NCBI GenBank assembly: GCA_016490735.1
Contig: JAEMWC010000095.1
Span: 362,501-426,500, forward strand
Direction of reading: 5' to 3'
DNA from: Pachyseris speciosa
Taxonomy: Eukaryota > Cnidaria > Anthozoa > Scleractinia > Pachyseridae
DNA: 64,000 nt
Made by a program: the position numbers and the translations under genes. Positions within the stretch are counted from its first letter, which is position 1. Every line of letters starts with the position of its first letter. The notes under the pieces were generated by a model. It ran no database searches and had not been told where the DNA came from. It saw only the letters and a program-made list of their open reading frames with translations. Positions 20,862 to 32,480 of the stretch are shown in pieces.

Positions 20862-20925
20862 AGAGAGCTAACCAGTTGTTAAGAAAGCTAACCAGTCGCT
20901 AAGAAAGCTAATCTGTTTTACGATG
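20862..20925 (+). repeat. Three 20-bp tandem units
   Basis: The unit aagaaagctaaccagtcgct occurs three times with one to five changes, and a further aataaagctaacctg follows at 20930. There is no coding content. Confidence 0.7.
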
Positions 20926-21084
20926 TATCAATAAAGCTAACCTGTTTCAAGTCTTATGAAGTATAAGTTACGTTGGGATGGAGTCAAAGAAGTAAGTTTT
21001 AATTTGCAGTTGTTTTAGTTTAGTTTACCGATTGATTTGTATTCTTGTAAGGCCGCGTGCCAACACAGTTTGTTTTGTATCTTA

Positions 21085-22715
21085 TACATTTCAGCGCAAC
21101 ATATCCCAACATTGTTGGATCATGTTGCGACATTTTTCGAAGGGCTGACCAAACGCACGCAACATCACGCAACAGTGTACGCAATAGGGGGATTCGTGCT
21201 GACGTCATTGTTTACATTTTTACTCATTTGTATACGGCTTTGCTTACAGAAGGAAACATGTTAGATGTAATTTGACTCCAGGCAGCTAAAGAGCTAGTGA
21301 AATTTAATACATTGTGAAATTTTTAACTCTTTAGGTATAGTATTCAAGGAGATATTGTCTTCCAAAAACTGCAAAATTTCTGGGTGGCAAAAGCACTTAT
21401 GAGCTCATACATTCTTGGAAAGCACAAAAAGTATTCAATACACGAGGCTCATATTCATTGGCAGAGTTATTCATACCATGACCTTTCAATATTCAGAACT
21501 GATTTATTTTTAGGTCTATCAGAAACTGAATTGTTCATGCTAAGGAGGCAAATATTGTAAACAAGGATTCCCCTACAGTTTCAGCGAATATTTATGGCCC
21601 CCAGTCTCCAGCCATCCCGGATGTAACAACCTGGAGTATGTTCACGAGCGATTTCGCCGTTGGCGTCGCAAAATTGTAATTGCAGGCTCTCCCAAAAAAT
21701 CCAGGCGGACTTGTATGTGTCGCTTTAACCTTGGCCATATTTCGTAGCCCTTGTTTTAGCGAGTTCACGGCCAAGTTGAGCACTTTATGTCGGCCACACT
21801 AATATCCAGAGCAACTGAAATTTATTGAAACCCCTTCTCTTGTGCCTCTCTAGAATGATAAAATTTCTCGTAAATGTTCCACAGGCAGGGACGGCCCTCA
21901 AGCATTTCTTTAAGAGTCGGTCGTCTCCATCTCTGTCCATGTCTTTCTCGGTGATTTCTTCGAGTTTTTACACAATTCAAATTGCGCGCCAATTTCCGCC
22001 ATGTTTACAAATGACGTTTCATTAAAACAAATCGAGGTAGTGCGCATGCCCAGACGTAACATTGTTGCACGAACCTGGACAGACGACCACAACATCATGC
22101 AACATCCACAAACGTTGCGTGAAGCGCCGGCGAAACGCTCGCAACATTTCAACGCAACATCTTGCAACATTGTTGCATCACCGGTTGTGACGATGTTGTG
22201 AAGGGGCCGGCCAAACGCACGCAACATTTCAACCCAACATTTTACGGGTTGTCGATGTTTATGTGCCAACACCATCCAACATGTTACAACATATCGCAAC
22301 AGGGTGGCCAAACGTGTGCAACATGTTGAGTTCTGAAACTTTGAAATAGGAAATCGACCTAGCGCGCATGCCCTAGTACAACAATGTTGAGTGAATGTGG
22401 CCAAACGAGTACAACATCATGCAACACACAAAATGTTGCACGACCGTTTTCAAATTTGAGCCAACACCATCCAACATGTTGTAACATCGCAAAACGGTGG
22501 CCAAACGTGTGCAACATGTTGTGCCCAACAGTGTTGCAAGATGTTGCGTTGAAATGTTGCGAGCGTTTGGCCGGGGATTGAAAAATTTGACTATTTTCAA
22601 ATTTGAGCCAACAACACGTAACTTGTCGCAACAGGGTGGCCAAACGAGCTCAACATGTTGCGACCAACAATGTTGGGATATGTTGCGCTGAATGTTGCGA
22701 TCGTTTGGCTGGGAC
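21085..22715. repeat. CAACATGTTG-rich repeat region
   Basis: Between 22080 and 22700 the hexamers CAACAT and ATGTTG occur about two dozen times, often fused as the palindrome CAACATGTTG. They are spaced by the phrase GGCCAAACG or its complement. The left part (gcgcaacatatcccaacatt at 21091) is mirrored near 22670. It appears to be two or more nested copies of a non-autonomous element. Open frames here are by-products of the repeat. Confidence 0.6.
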
Positions 22716-23119
22716 TTTAGATCGAATTAAATCGTTCGTAATACGGCTTTCTCCATGTTGACGTAAGTTTGTCATTTGTCCGACGGAACAAGGTTCTTTT
22801 TTTACACAAATTAAAGATCATTTTAAAAAAAACTGCCTCAATATTTTTATTTTGCTTTTTTAACGACTCCCAACACAATTTGCAAAGGAATTTTATTACC
22901 TTACTCAATAGAACGCTTGTTTTCAGGGGGAGTCCAAATCCGTGAAAGGGGGTTCATCACCGGCTGCTAGTAGTTCTGGACTAGGGGGTCCAAATCTGAT
23001 CCACAAACAGATCTGGACCGGAGGGTGCAAATGCCCGGGGGTCCAAATCCGCTGTGCCACTGGCTAACATCTCCTTTCCATACTATTTTCTACAGCACTG
23101 CGTCTGTAGCTTGAGTGAG

Positions 23120-23290
23120 GTCAGATGGGTGATAGGGTATCTCTACATAACGGCACAATAAAAACTGACCTATACACTAAACCTACAGACAAACACCAAC
23201 ACGTTCTTAGTTCATCATGCCATCTGCGACATATTAAAACATCTAATCCATTTAGCTTAGCTCTTCGCATCTGCCGTATCTGTTTGTTTA
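23120..23290 (+). pseudogene. Penelope-like RT fragment, left half of a split relic
   Basis: VSLHNGTIKTDLYTKPTDKH, then SSSCHLRHIKTSNPFSLALR, is the RT region after the YxDD motif in Penelope-like elements ('G.I.TDLY.KPTD.HQ.L...SCH..H.K..I.FS.ALR..RIC'). The frame stops at the start of the inserted LINE (TTTA repeats from 23286) and its continuation is found at 25805. Confidence 0.75.
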
Positions 23291-23451
23291 TTTATTTATT
23301 TATTTATTTGCCATTTTCACAATATTTACTTTTAATACACCTAAGTTAGTGGCGAGGAGACCTCAGGAAACCACAAGGCTTATAGGAGAGGCCACCTCGA
23401 AGGATAATATATAAGTATAATTTGGTGCTGTTTGAGTGCGGCATGACAGAT

Positions 23452-24900
23452 TCAGGATTGTTTAAATAAAAATTCTAACATTTTTTTCTTGAAGGTAAGA
23501 AAACTTGCTGAACAGGTAATTGAAGTAGGGAGAGATTTCCAAATCATAGGACCTTGAAAGAGAATTGTAAATTGCTTAATGTTTGTACGACAGAAGTGAG
23601 GGCGGTAACATCCAGCCGTCCTGGTGCTATAATTATGAATTTCACTACTTGTCTCAAACAAGTTGAGGAACATTGGAGGCAACAATTGATTGTGATAGTA
23701 AAACATAAACTTGGCTATTTGAAATGAGCTCACTTGAAAAATATCAAGGATACCCAATTTAGCAAACAATGGAGCAGAATGTGCTCGATAATCGGAATTG
23801 GTGATGGCTCGCACAGCACGCTTTTGCAGAATGAAAATCCTATTTAAGTTGGACACATACGTGGACGACCAAGAAGAGTTACAATAGGTGATATAGGGAT
23901 AAATTAATGCGTAGTACAGAGATAATTTGTTTTTTTTCTGATAGATAGAATCGGGCCCTGAATATTATACCAACTGACTTAGAAATCTGTTTAGAGACAT
24001 AGCTAATGTGGTGTTTCCAAGTGAGGTGCTCGTCCACGTATATTCCTAGAAACTTAGTTACGTTAGTCTGTTCCAGAGAATGATTTCCAAAAAAAAGAGA
24101 GAGATTACAACTTTTCTTTTGTCTCGACTTAAAGATGACATAACAAGATTTTTTTACATTGACAGAGAGCTTATTACTTTTCAACCACATGTCATAGTTA
24201 CACAATTCATCATTTAAAACAGATTGCAACTCAGTGGGGTCAGAGTGAGAATAAAAAATACTTGTGTAGTCAGCAAAAAGTAAAGGCTGAGTTAATTTAG
24301 AGGCGTTAGGAAGATCATTTATATATAGTAGAAAAATAAAGGACCCAAAATAGAACCTTGAGGGACGCCACACTTGATGGTCTGCATTGAGGAACAGGCT
24401 AGATTAAATTGAACAAATTGTTGGCGGCAAGAAAAATTATACCCGGTGATGTTTACTAGCTCTGAAGTGGCATCATTTAGCCATGTTTCTGACACACCAA
24501 CAACAGAGAAAGGCTTAAGAAGATTCCCCAACATTAGATTAAATTTATCGAAATTACCAAGTAAGCTACGGATATTTAAATGCATTATGGAAAAGCTAAC
24601 TTTTTTGTTCACAATATCAAGCCGATCATTAAGTTCTTCCTCAACAACATATTTGCTAGTAGGCAGGCGACTAAAAAAGTTTGATTCAGGATCAAGAAAG
24701 CTAAAAAGTGGATTGCTTAATTCTGGCTGCTCGATGGGATTAAATAAAAGCGTATCAAGGCGGTCACTGTCAAATTGTATAGGACCGTGGGACAATTCAT
24801 ACAAGGCTAGGTCGAAAGAGCTATCATCTAGATGGTTGAATGGAAGGGTAGATAGGAAGTGCGACTCATCTGCCATCAGAAAGTGACAGGAAAGATACAA
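23452..24900 (-). pseudogene. LINE ORF2 (endonuclease/RT) with in-frame internal deletion
   Basis: The start has the AP-endonuclease signatures SIMHLNIRSL and VVGVSETWLND. At about 24420 the frame jumps directly from endonuclease (GYNFSCRQQ) into RT palm sequence (FVQFNLACSSMQTIKCGVPQ, GSILGPL), losing the rest of the endonuclease and the RT fingers. A frame change near 24340 is followed by LLFADYTSIF. The normal motif is FADD, so the second catalytic Asp is Tyr (codon 24266-24268). The C-terminal part continues through KFLGIYVDEHLTWKHHI and RIFILQKRAVRAI to 23452. The copy cannot be autonomous. Confidence 0.8.
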
Positions 24901-24936
24901 ATCTACTACATAAATAAATAAATAATCAAAAAGTAC

Positions 24937-25761
24937 TTAGCTCAACGGTAGTCCCTCTCGCTCTGCTAATCTCTCAAGGTCAGTGTAAGACTTTATTTGA
25001 ACTGGGCGAGAGTCTTCAGTTTTTCTCAGGTAAACTATAAAGTTCTTCGACCAGCAGAATCTGAATCCGTTGCGGGTTTGAAACTTTTTAGCATCAACCA
25101 GGAGTTGTTGGAGCTGGGGAGTAAGATGATCAAATAATTTCACGTCTTGCATCGAGCATTCGGCTGGTAATCCAATAGATGTAGCTGAAACTTTGCAGGC
25201 GTCCTTTCGTACATTCAAAACTTGATCTTTCATGCTCCTTCGAGTGAATTTACATATTACTGGTCGCGGGCCAGAAGTTGCATTTCTGGTAGGAATGCGA
25301 TGGGCAATATCAATGTCGTAATTGGCGATTGAGACTCCCGTTTGTTTAAAAAGGTTTAAACATAAGGCCGTAGTATCGGAGGCTGATTCACGCGCGTCAG
25401 TTTCTGGAAGGCCGATGATCTTGATGTTGTACTGGTAACTGTAACGCTGAACTTGTTCCAGCGTCGTGGAAATTTCTTCCACCCGGGCGGCCAGCAAATC
25501 GAGTCGCGAGCGGAGCTGGTTTAGATTTGCGTTGAGTTCCACTCGAGATTTGTTGAGGTCGTCGTATGATTTGCCATAGAACTCCAGGCTACCCAACGTA
25601 GCGGCATCTAGTTGGGCACGTTGGCCGCCATCACTGGATGACGGCCCATCGTTTCGATTTATATGTTGGTTTAAACTCTCAAGATTTTGTCTAAAAGCAG
25701 CAATTTCATCTTTAAGAGCATCGTTTTCCTTTTTCAATTGAGCAACGGTAACACTAGGCAT
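24937..25761 (-). CDS. LINE ORF1, nucleic-acid chaperone-like protein
   Basis: The frame is intact, 274 residues, starting MPSVTVAQLKKENDALKDEI. Residues 5-35 and about 65-105 are coiled coil (SRVELNANLNQLRSRLDLLA). An RRM-like core follows (YNIKIIGLPETDARES, DIDIAHRIPTRNA, RPVICKFTRRSMKDQVL), then a C-terminal domain (DAKKFQTRNGFRFCWSKNFI). This layout is the L1-ORF1p/transposase-22-like protein of LINEs, which binds the element RNA as a trimer. The intact frame contrasts with the ruined ORF2 and suggests a relatively recent insertion. ORF2 starts 36 bp downstream. Confidence 0.75.
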   Translation of the reverse strand: MPSVTVAQLKKENDALKDEIAAFRQNLESLNQHINRNDGPSSSDGGQRAQLDAATLGSLEFYGKSYDDLNKSRVELNANLNQLRSRLDLLAARVEEISTTLEQVQRYSYQYNIKIIGLPETDARESASDTTALCLNLFKQTGVSIANYDIDIAHRIPTRNATSGPRPVICKFTRRSMKDQVLNVRKDACKVSATSIGLPAECSMQDVKLFDHLTPQLQQLLVDAKKFQTRNGFRFCWSKNFIVYLRKTEDSRPVQIKSYTDLERLAEREGLPLS

Positions 25762-25804
25762 TTTGTCAGGAGCTGAAGCTCACAGTTTACAACCAGTGCG
25801 GAGT

Positions 25805-27170
25805 AATCGAAAATGCTAAAGATGCATTCAAACTCCGCATTAATGAATTAAAAACATATCTTCTCGCAAGAGGGTATAATAACACGTTCCTTGACTCGCA
25901 ATTCCTACAAGCTGCTAATATTTCTCGCACTGACGCCCGGGGAGGGAGGGGAGGAGATATTAAAAAAAATTTAATACGAGGAGGCTCCGCCCCTAAATCC
26001 GACCCCTTACCCTTTTATATACCATTTTTGACAGAAAAGGTACCCCTTTCGTATACCTTTTATTGACAAATAGTACCCCTTTCGTACACCTAAAACAGGA
26101 AGTCTTCTTGTCATTTTCATTTAGAGTTCAATAAATTAAAACAGTTCAGTCATAAGGTATGTGTGTTCGAAATATTTTAATGAAAGGCCCTTTCAAATAC
26201 CCCAATGACTGCTTTCCCTACCCTTTCATATACTTCGACTCGTGAAATCCCTACCCTTTCATATACCTGGAGCGTGAAAAAGGTACCCCTTTCGGGCGGA
26301 GCCTCCCCGTATAGGCCATTATGGGAGTACCCCCCGGGCACTGACACTCTGCAGACTAACCGTCTCTATCCATCAACCGCATACCTTTTGTCGTTACATA
26401 TAACCCAGCACTTCCTCACTTTTCTAAAATATGACGCAAACATTTTAACATCTTAATTTCTTCCAACTGTTGCAAGGACGTTTTCTAATACCCACCTATC
26501 GCCGTTTACAGAAGCACTTCTAACCTTCGGGACGTTTTAGTTAAGGCACAAAAATTAACAACTTTCTGAGTTGCGCTACTTGTCCTTACATTACTAACGG
26601 TCTTAATCATTATACATTTTATTCCACAGGCGTAACCCGCAACATTACTTGACACATAACCTGTAACACCAAAAATTTAATATACATGATACAATGTAAC
26701 CACTCTCATTTACAATGCATAGGTGAAACTAAGCGACGTCTCAAAGAAAGATTCAACGAACATAGACGCCCAGTCGACAGACCTAACATTCAATCCAAAC
26801 CTACCACTGTGGCCGAACATTTCTGCTTTAATTTTTGTAACTAATCCCACTTGAACTAATCCGCTCCTCACGTGATTCAATCAGAAAAGCCAGAGAGTTT
26901 TAGCGGGGACTTTAGAGCCCAATGGTTTAAATAGACTTGACGAATTGTAATCTAGAAAGGTTTATCTCCATTCATTTTATTATTATTTTTTTGGATCATC
27001 TTGTAAACGTCATTTCTGCTCCTCCTAGGTATTGCGACACGGCTCCATAATATAATATTGTAATTTCATTTTATAATTTAGTAACATCAAAACCTGAAGA
27101 AGGTTGGTTTCGCCAGCCGAAATATTGTTTGCAAATATATTACGTTATATCAACCTTGCAGCAGTCTTTG
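25805..27170 (+). pseudogene. Penelope-like relic, right half, with GIY-YIG remnant
   Basis: The frame after the LINE resumes with DAFKLRINELKTYLLARGYN and SQFLQAANISR. A 0.4-kb MITE then interrupts it, and it resumes at about 26340. Around 26680-26820 it encodes a GIY-YIG-like nuclease (NLIYMIQCNHSHLQCIGETK, RRLKERFNEHRRPVDRP). The tail near 27090-27125 (cctgaagaaggttggtttcg) is a phrase often found at Penelope-like 3' ends. Many stops and shifts show it is old. Confidence 0.7.
25935..26339. mobile_element. 405-bp MITE with ACTGAC target duplication
   Basis: The ends are GCCCGGGGAGG... and ...CCCCCCGGGC. Flanks on both sides read ACTGAC (25929-25934 and 26340-26345); the repeat could be counted as 8 bp (GCACTGAC) if the terminal GC is host DNA. 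Internally it holds degenerate direct repeats of ggtacccctttcgtatacc. There is no transposase. It cleanly splits the Penelope-like frame, so it inserted later. Confidence 0.75.
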
Positions 27171-27913
27171 GACTTCTTATCGTCTACATTTCAAGTTTAG
27201 TTGATTAGATCTTCTTTGAGATCCAACGTACAAGAAAGCAGGATCTTCGTTCGTTCACGGTTTTTGCAGTCTTTCAAACCTTTGTTTTCGCTAATTAAAC
27301 CTATTGTTTTGTGGTGTTATCGTCGCCGTCCTCGCCGTCCTCGTTGCCCTTATTCGTGGGAAAAGATAGTCTAAAAATAGATCGGTCTGTAAAAATTATG
27401 TGACATAGTATGGAAGCTGTACGCTCCTGGTACTACTGATAGGCTCCTTGTTCCGCGCATGATTTGCTCCCTCCTAAAATGGCTCCAAAGCACCGTATCA
27501 GTTCCTCAAAACATGTATGAGTGGTAAATATTTTCCCGCCTGCCCTCACATTTCTTTGATTTTGTTTGCTTATTTTTAATTCGGTTCATTACGTTGTTTC
27601 GCTCAACCAGTGTCTATCAGCGTTTCCAACGTTTGTGATGTCAGATCAAATAACGTGAGCAGACATGAAAGTTGTCTTTGTGAAGACCAAAGGCTTTGTG
27701 CAACGTTGTAGTACATATAGCTCGCCCCTAGTAATTGGCACCTGTGTACATCAAGATCCATCATCATTAGTCGTTTCCGCGCCCAGTGGCGCATAGGGCG
27801 CGAACAAAAGATCTCCATTCTGGATTTATTTGGAAAGCGAAATCTATTTTTTTAAACCGGATTGACCGGACCGGAATAACGTCTCTTAAACTCTCCAGGC
27901 TACAGTACAATCT

Positions 27914-28093
27914 ATGACAATAGTCAAAAAAGTCTCAAAAGAACCTGCCTTCCCCTATCCATGGGCTTTTGATGAACAACTGCCAACCAGCCAGCTACTG
28001 TTAGACCTGTTCCTGCGCTGTGAAGTAGGTGTCGACGGTAAGCCCCCTCAAGTTTCAGCTGGGCACCAAGAAAAACATACCGAGTACGGTTAA
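27914..28093 (+). CDS. Small uncharacterised ORF
   Basis: The frame has 59 residues, starting MTIVKKVSKEPAFPYPWAFD and continuing EQLPTSQLLLDLFLRCEVGV. It lies just upstream of the DIRS element and includes a potential splice donor (GACGGTAAGC near 28036). It could be an exon of a host gene or the leader of the retroelement. No domain is recognised. Confidence 0.3.
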   Translation: MTIVKKVSKEPAFPYPWAFDEQLPTSQLLLDLFLRCEVGVDGKPPQVSAGHQEKHTEYG

Positions 28094-28202
28094 GGGAATT
28101 CGCTCCGAGATACGTTAATATACTAATGTTGACTCTTTTTCTACCGGCGATTTGGTCGCCTTTTTTGCAATTTCCGAAGGGTAGGAGATCAATTCGACCT
28201 GC

Positions 28203-29788
28203 ATGCTACTCGATCTATCTTTGATCCAACGTAGAGCAAGTTTGATCGTTCACGCGCCAGGTAATATCGCTGCTGTTCTTCTACTGCCAGCTGCCCCTTC
28301 TGTTCAAGCGGAAGGAACTTCTCAAGTTAAAGAGGTAAATTTTATATCCTTGTCTTTCTTTCTCGGTTCGCGCACGTGTTCGTCTTTATCGTTTTCCTTA
28401 TTTTGTTAAACGTTTTTTGTTCTGTATTATATGTTGTTTCCGCTCTCTGCGAGGTCTTTTTCCTCATGCATTCGTTTGTATTTAATTTGTTTTTTATTTT
28501 GGCTGCATTAGAAGTTTTGGGTTCCCCATTTTATATGGGATGTTTGTCAAATATTTTATTTCGCCATTCAGCGTTGTTCCCCGCGCACATTCATTCCGTT
28601 TATTGTGTTCACCTTTTGGTGGCGTGGGATGTTTTGGCGTTGTTACAACAGCACATGTTTGTTTTGTTTCCTCATACTTGTGGATACGTTTCCCAGCATT
28701 TTTTGTATGAGATGTTGTTTCCGCTCCCTGCGAAGTTATATATTTCCCTCGTGCGTTTTGTTGCATTGTAGCTTATATCTTTTGGCTGCACGAGAAGTTT
28801 CGTTCCCCTCATTATGCAGATGTTTTTTAATATGTTGTATCGTCTGTGCTTTTGTTTGTTTCTTCCCATCGCACCCAGCTCTTTGTTTGCTAATTTCTCA
28901 CGCACATTCATTCGGACTACTTCGTATCTCCCGTCTGTTATCTCCCTTGTCATTTCGTCTTTTGTTTCATTTGTGTTTTTTGGCTGCGTTGTAATTTTTT
29001 ACGTTCGCCATTGGATTTTTCCGTCCCGTGGAATGTTTTCTATAAATTGTAGTTTTTCGCATTCTGGCTGTGTTTATTTACAGCTTCGTTATTCAGCACA
29101 TCCGTTTCTTTTTCCTGCGTTCTCGTTTGTACCTTTTCCTCATGTTCTGTATATTTTCTCTTTTTTTCCCGGTTTTTAGACTACTGTTTCTTCTCTTCTG
29201 AAAAGAATCGAGTCCCTTGAAAGCCAGTCTAAAGGAGACTTCTCCTCTCAGATGTTACGTTTGTCCAAGTATGGCCTGAGTAGCCAAGCTGATTTTGACA
29301 AGTATACAGCAGTTTCCATGGCTGAAGCCGCGTCTATGGAGGCTCTCCGTACCAATGATCCTAAGGCCTCTTTTCTACAGGCCGTGTGCCAGACCTTGAG
29401 GGTTCAGTTAAATAAGCCCACCGACAAGTTTCAGGCATATTTTCTAGCCTTGCTCAGCGATAAAGATTATACCAAGGTGTTTGAGTGTATCGCCAAGGTG
29501 GACAGAGCATTCAAGAGGAGCTCATCATCTGCCTCAACCCCAGGTCGCAGCCCTAGTTCCTCGAGGGTTGTGTGTTTCTTCTGTGGTTCACCTGGTCACG
29601 TAGCCTCCACGTGCTTTCGCAGACGACAACAAGGTTTTCAAGACCGGCTTGGTTTCAACACCCGTTTTTCTCCATACTCTAGGCCTTCTGCTTCTGGTTC
29701 TGGCCAGCGCTCTCGCCAAGGACAGGGCCCTAGTACTGCGAGAATTTTTCAATTTATTATTGTTTCTTGCCCTCGGGGTTTGTTGTAA
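28203..29788 (+). CDS. DIRS gag-like protein with one apparent intron
   Basis: Exon 1 (from an ATG at 28203) ends EGTSQVKE before a donor gtaaat. Exon 2 starts at 29180 after gtttttag and continues TTVSSLLKRIESLESQSKGD in the same phase. It then has an alpha-helical region (FDKYTAVSMAEAASMEALR) and a zinc knuckle CFFCGSPGHVASTC (C-x2-C-x4-H-x4-C). A Ser/Arg-rich tail (SRPSASGSGQRSRQGQGPST) follows. The protein would package the element RNA. The 845-bp intron (28335-29179) is strongly T-rich and contains diverged repeats of about 280 bp. The start codon is uncertain. Confidence 0.6.
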
Positions 29789-30011
29789 CAGGAATATTTC
29801 AATTCATTGGTATTAAATGCCTGTACTGCTCATATTTGTTCTTATTTTATTGTTTATCCTTGCTTACCCACGGCACTCCAGAATGACGGCTTGAACAGGA
29901 GTCTAATTCCTGCTCGGATCACTGAGGCTCAAGCTGTCATTCCCTGAGTCTGCTTTCCCATTTACCTTGTCAAGCTTTAGGCTCACTGTATATTTATTCT
30001 TGCTTTCTTAG

Positions 30012-31580
30012 CCTTCACACAAGCGACCGCGTTTTCACTCGTCCTTTCCGGATTGGGAATGTACTGAAGCCTTTAATCCTCTTTCTACAAGTCAAAACTC
30101 TACGCGTTGGGTTGATGTTAAAGGGAATTATTTAGATCAGGCTCAGGGAATGACAGCCAACAATACACACATTGAGCAAGGCTTTGTGGACACTGTGGCC
30201 GCGGGGCAACAGTTAGCCGATGCTTCTCTCCTTGCCTTCCGTGATCCGGAATGTTTTAGCGCTGGGAGTCTTCACAACCATGTCCAGGCTTGGGAACATA
30301 TTGCAGCCATCGCTCCTTATGAACAATCCTCGCTGGTGTTGGACTGGATCAGAAATAAAATTAGCGTTTTTGCATTCTTTCGACCTTTTAAAGGACAGTA
30401 TAAAGGTCAATCATACGACTCCGTAATACCGTCCTCGGTGGTTTTTCAAAATTCAGTTTCGGGCAAGCCTTATGTTCCTTTTATCTCTCATACGATACTC
30501 AGTAGATTAGCTTCGGGGGCTATTTCTATTTGGGGTAAGGTGGGAGAAGTCGACCCTCCACACTTAGTTATGCCCCTCACCGTTGAACCGACAAAACCGC
30601 GTTTGTGTAATAACAACAGATTCTTAAATCTCTGGATAAAGGACACTCCCTTTAAGCTCGATTCACTCACGGCTCTCCCTCGCTACGTTTATCCCAATTC
30701 CTATCAGTCTGTATGTGACGATAAGTCTGGATATGATCACATACTTCGCTCTACCGATCGAAAGTCGCACTTTTTTCGGTTTTCAATGGGCCGGGTGGTA
30801 TTTCATAAGTAATACCTATCCCCTTTGGCTGGAAGAGTTCGGCCTACATTTACCATTCTACTGGCCTTCTTTCCTCACACTATTTCCGATCACTATCAAT
30901 TCCATGTTCGCTGTATATCGACGACCGACACACCGGGGAACTCCGCATATCCCCTCTATCACCTGTTTGTGAGCGTATGTCCTCCTTTAAGCGCTCTTTT
31001 GCGGCAGCCTCTTCGGCGGTTTTCATTGTGCGTTATACTTTGATTGGGCTTGGTTATTTTCTAGGCCTTAGTAAGTCGATTCTTATCCCCTCGACAAGCT
31101 GTACCTTATCTGGGACTTTTGGTGGATTCTGTTAAGCAGGCTTTCCTTTTGTTGGAGGGCAAAAAACACCAATTTTGTCATCTTATCCGTTTCGTCCTTG
31201 GTTCTGACTCCGTTGACCTTAAAACCCTGCAACGGCTCTCTGGAAAATGTACTTCTTTTGCCTTAGCCGTCCCGGGTGCCCGTTTGTTTACAAACGAGAT
31301 TAACTTAGCCATTATTAAGGCTGCACGTTCTTCCCGTCCCATTCCCCTTTCTGGGTCGTTAATATTAGAGACTGAATCTTGGACTTTCTTAGAGTCCTGG
31401 CAGGATTTCCTTCCTTGGCGATCGGAATTTCATCGTCAAGTAGTTCTCTACTCTGACGCTAGTCCCTTTGCGTGGGGTGCAGTTCTTAGCCCTGATGTGC
31501 AATCTGTGGCTATCCGGGATTACTGGCCTTCTTCTCAGTCCACCCCTCATATAAACTGCAAGGAAATTCTTGCTTTGTGA
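30012..31580 (+). pseudogene. DIRS reverse transcriptase / RNase H, frameshifted
   Basis: An exon probably starts at 30012 after tttcttag (PSHKRPRFHSSFPDWECTEA). The intact part runs to 30812 with LVMPLTVEPTKPRLCNNNRF and SVCDDKSGYDHI (the RT motif A region). Frame changes follow near 30750-31060, with FFGFQWAGWYFISNT in another frame. From 31119 the frame encodes the connection and RNase H start: LQRLSGKCTSFALAVPGARL and VVLYSDASPFAWGAVL, carrying the first catalytic Asp of RNase H. It copies element RNA in other family members but is inactive here. Confidence 0.75.
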
Positions 31581-31628
31581 AATGCTTTGGAGTCGTTATC
31601 CTCCAATGTTAGCAATTGCTGAGTTGAC

Positions 31629-32285
31629 GTGTTTACAGACAGTCAGGTGCTCTTGAAGGCTTGTCACCGCCAGTGTACAAAATCCCAATCTCTTATTGCT
31701 TCGTTGAAGCATTTGTTTGGCGTTATTTCCGCTTCCAACATCCACCTTAACCTTTTTCACATTCCTTCCAAACTTAACGTCGCTGATCCTCCTTCTCGCA
31801 CTCTTTCTTTGCAAGACTCAAAACTTTCACCACGTGTCTGGGTGCGACTTCAAAATGCTTTTGGTGGACCTTTGGGTCACTCTGTTGATTTAATGGCCTT
31901 GCCCTCAAATGTGCAGAGCTCTATGTCAGGTTCTGCCCTCCCTTTTTTCTCTCCTTACCCAGTTCCTGGCTCTTCAGGTACCAATGTCTTCGCCCAAAGG
32001 CCTCCACTTGATAGGGATCTTTTTGCAAATCCCTATGCCTTTCCCCCGATTATTCTTATACCTGACTTGTTGCGCTTTCTCTCTAATTCAGGAATTCAAT
32101 GTACTTTGGTTATCCCGGAAGTACGCCCTCGCCGATTTTGGTGGGCTATTTTAAAGCAACACGAATCCTTTATCTTGGCAGAAAAGGGTTCAAAGGGGAT
32201 TGTGTTACCTCCAACTGCTTCGGGGTATTCCCCCTCTTGGGCCTTGCCGTGGGACTTGTGGGCTTTCAGGTTCCATCCTATGTGA
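31629..32285 (+). pseudogene. DIRS RNase H end and methyltransferase-like segment
   Basis: FTDSQVLLKACHRQ carries the RNase H Asp, and HIPSKLNVADPPSR closes the domain. Next come HSVDLMALPSNVQ and LPFFSPYPVPGSSGTNVFAQ, typical of the adenine-methyltransferase-like segment of DIRS polyproteins. The frame ends in FRFHPM and a TGA. The preceding RNase H exon stops 48 bp upstream. Confidence 0.65.
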
Positions 32286-32480
32286 TAATGTATAGATTTC
32301 AGCCCCATGCTTATACTTGATTCTTTTGTGATTATATTGCATTTAGTACCTTTGTCATTATTATGATAAGCTTTTGGTCACAAATACTCTTGTAACAGGA
32401 CTGACGTGCTTTAGTAAATTGTGTGACTAGTGTGTTTCGCGTAGTTTTGTTCGTAGCTTAGCCGCCTTTTCTCTTTTTAG

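Larger units (their letters stand above)
23286..25800 (-). mobile_element. Non-LTR retrotransposon (LINE), internally deleted
   Basis: On the minus strand the order is 5' region, ORF1 (25761-24937), a 36-bp gap, and a shortened ORF2 (24900-23452). A (TTTA)n tail near 23286-23310 reads as (TAAA)n at its 3' end. It interrupts a Penelope-like relic whose two halves flank it. The layout suits the CR1/L2 type. Confidence 0.75.

Noticed and set aside
22000..22643. Several overlapping 65-164-residue frames on both strands
   Set aside because: They are created by CAACAT/ATGTTG repeats, and the same region is open in several frames with no domain.
28376..29179. Overlapping hydrophobic frames resembling membrane proteins
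   Set aside because: The T-rich sequence of an apparent intron yields Phe/Leu/Val-rich frames on one strand. There is no charge pattern or start context.
31040..31060. Another intron acceptor in the DIRS RT
   Set aside because: The bases around ttttctag at 31056-31063 encode the expected RT sequence (LGYFLGLSKS) in a shifted frame, so a frameshift explains it better than an intron.
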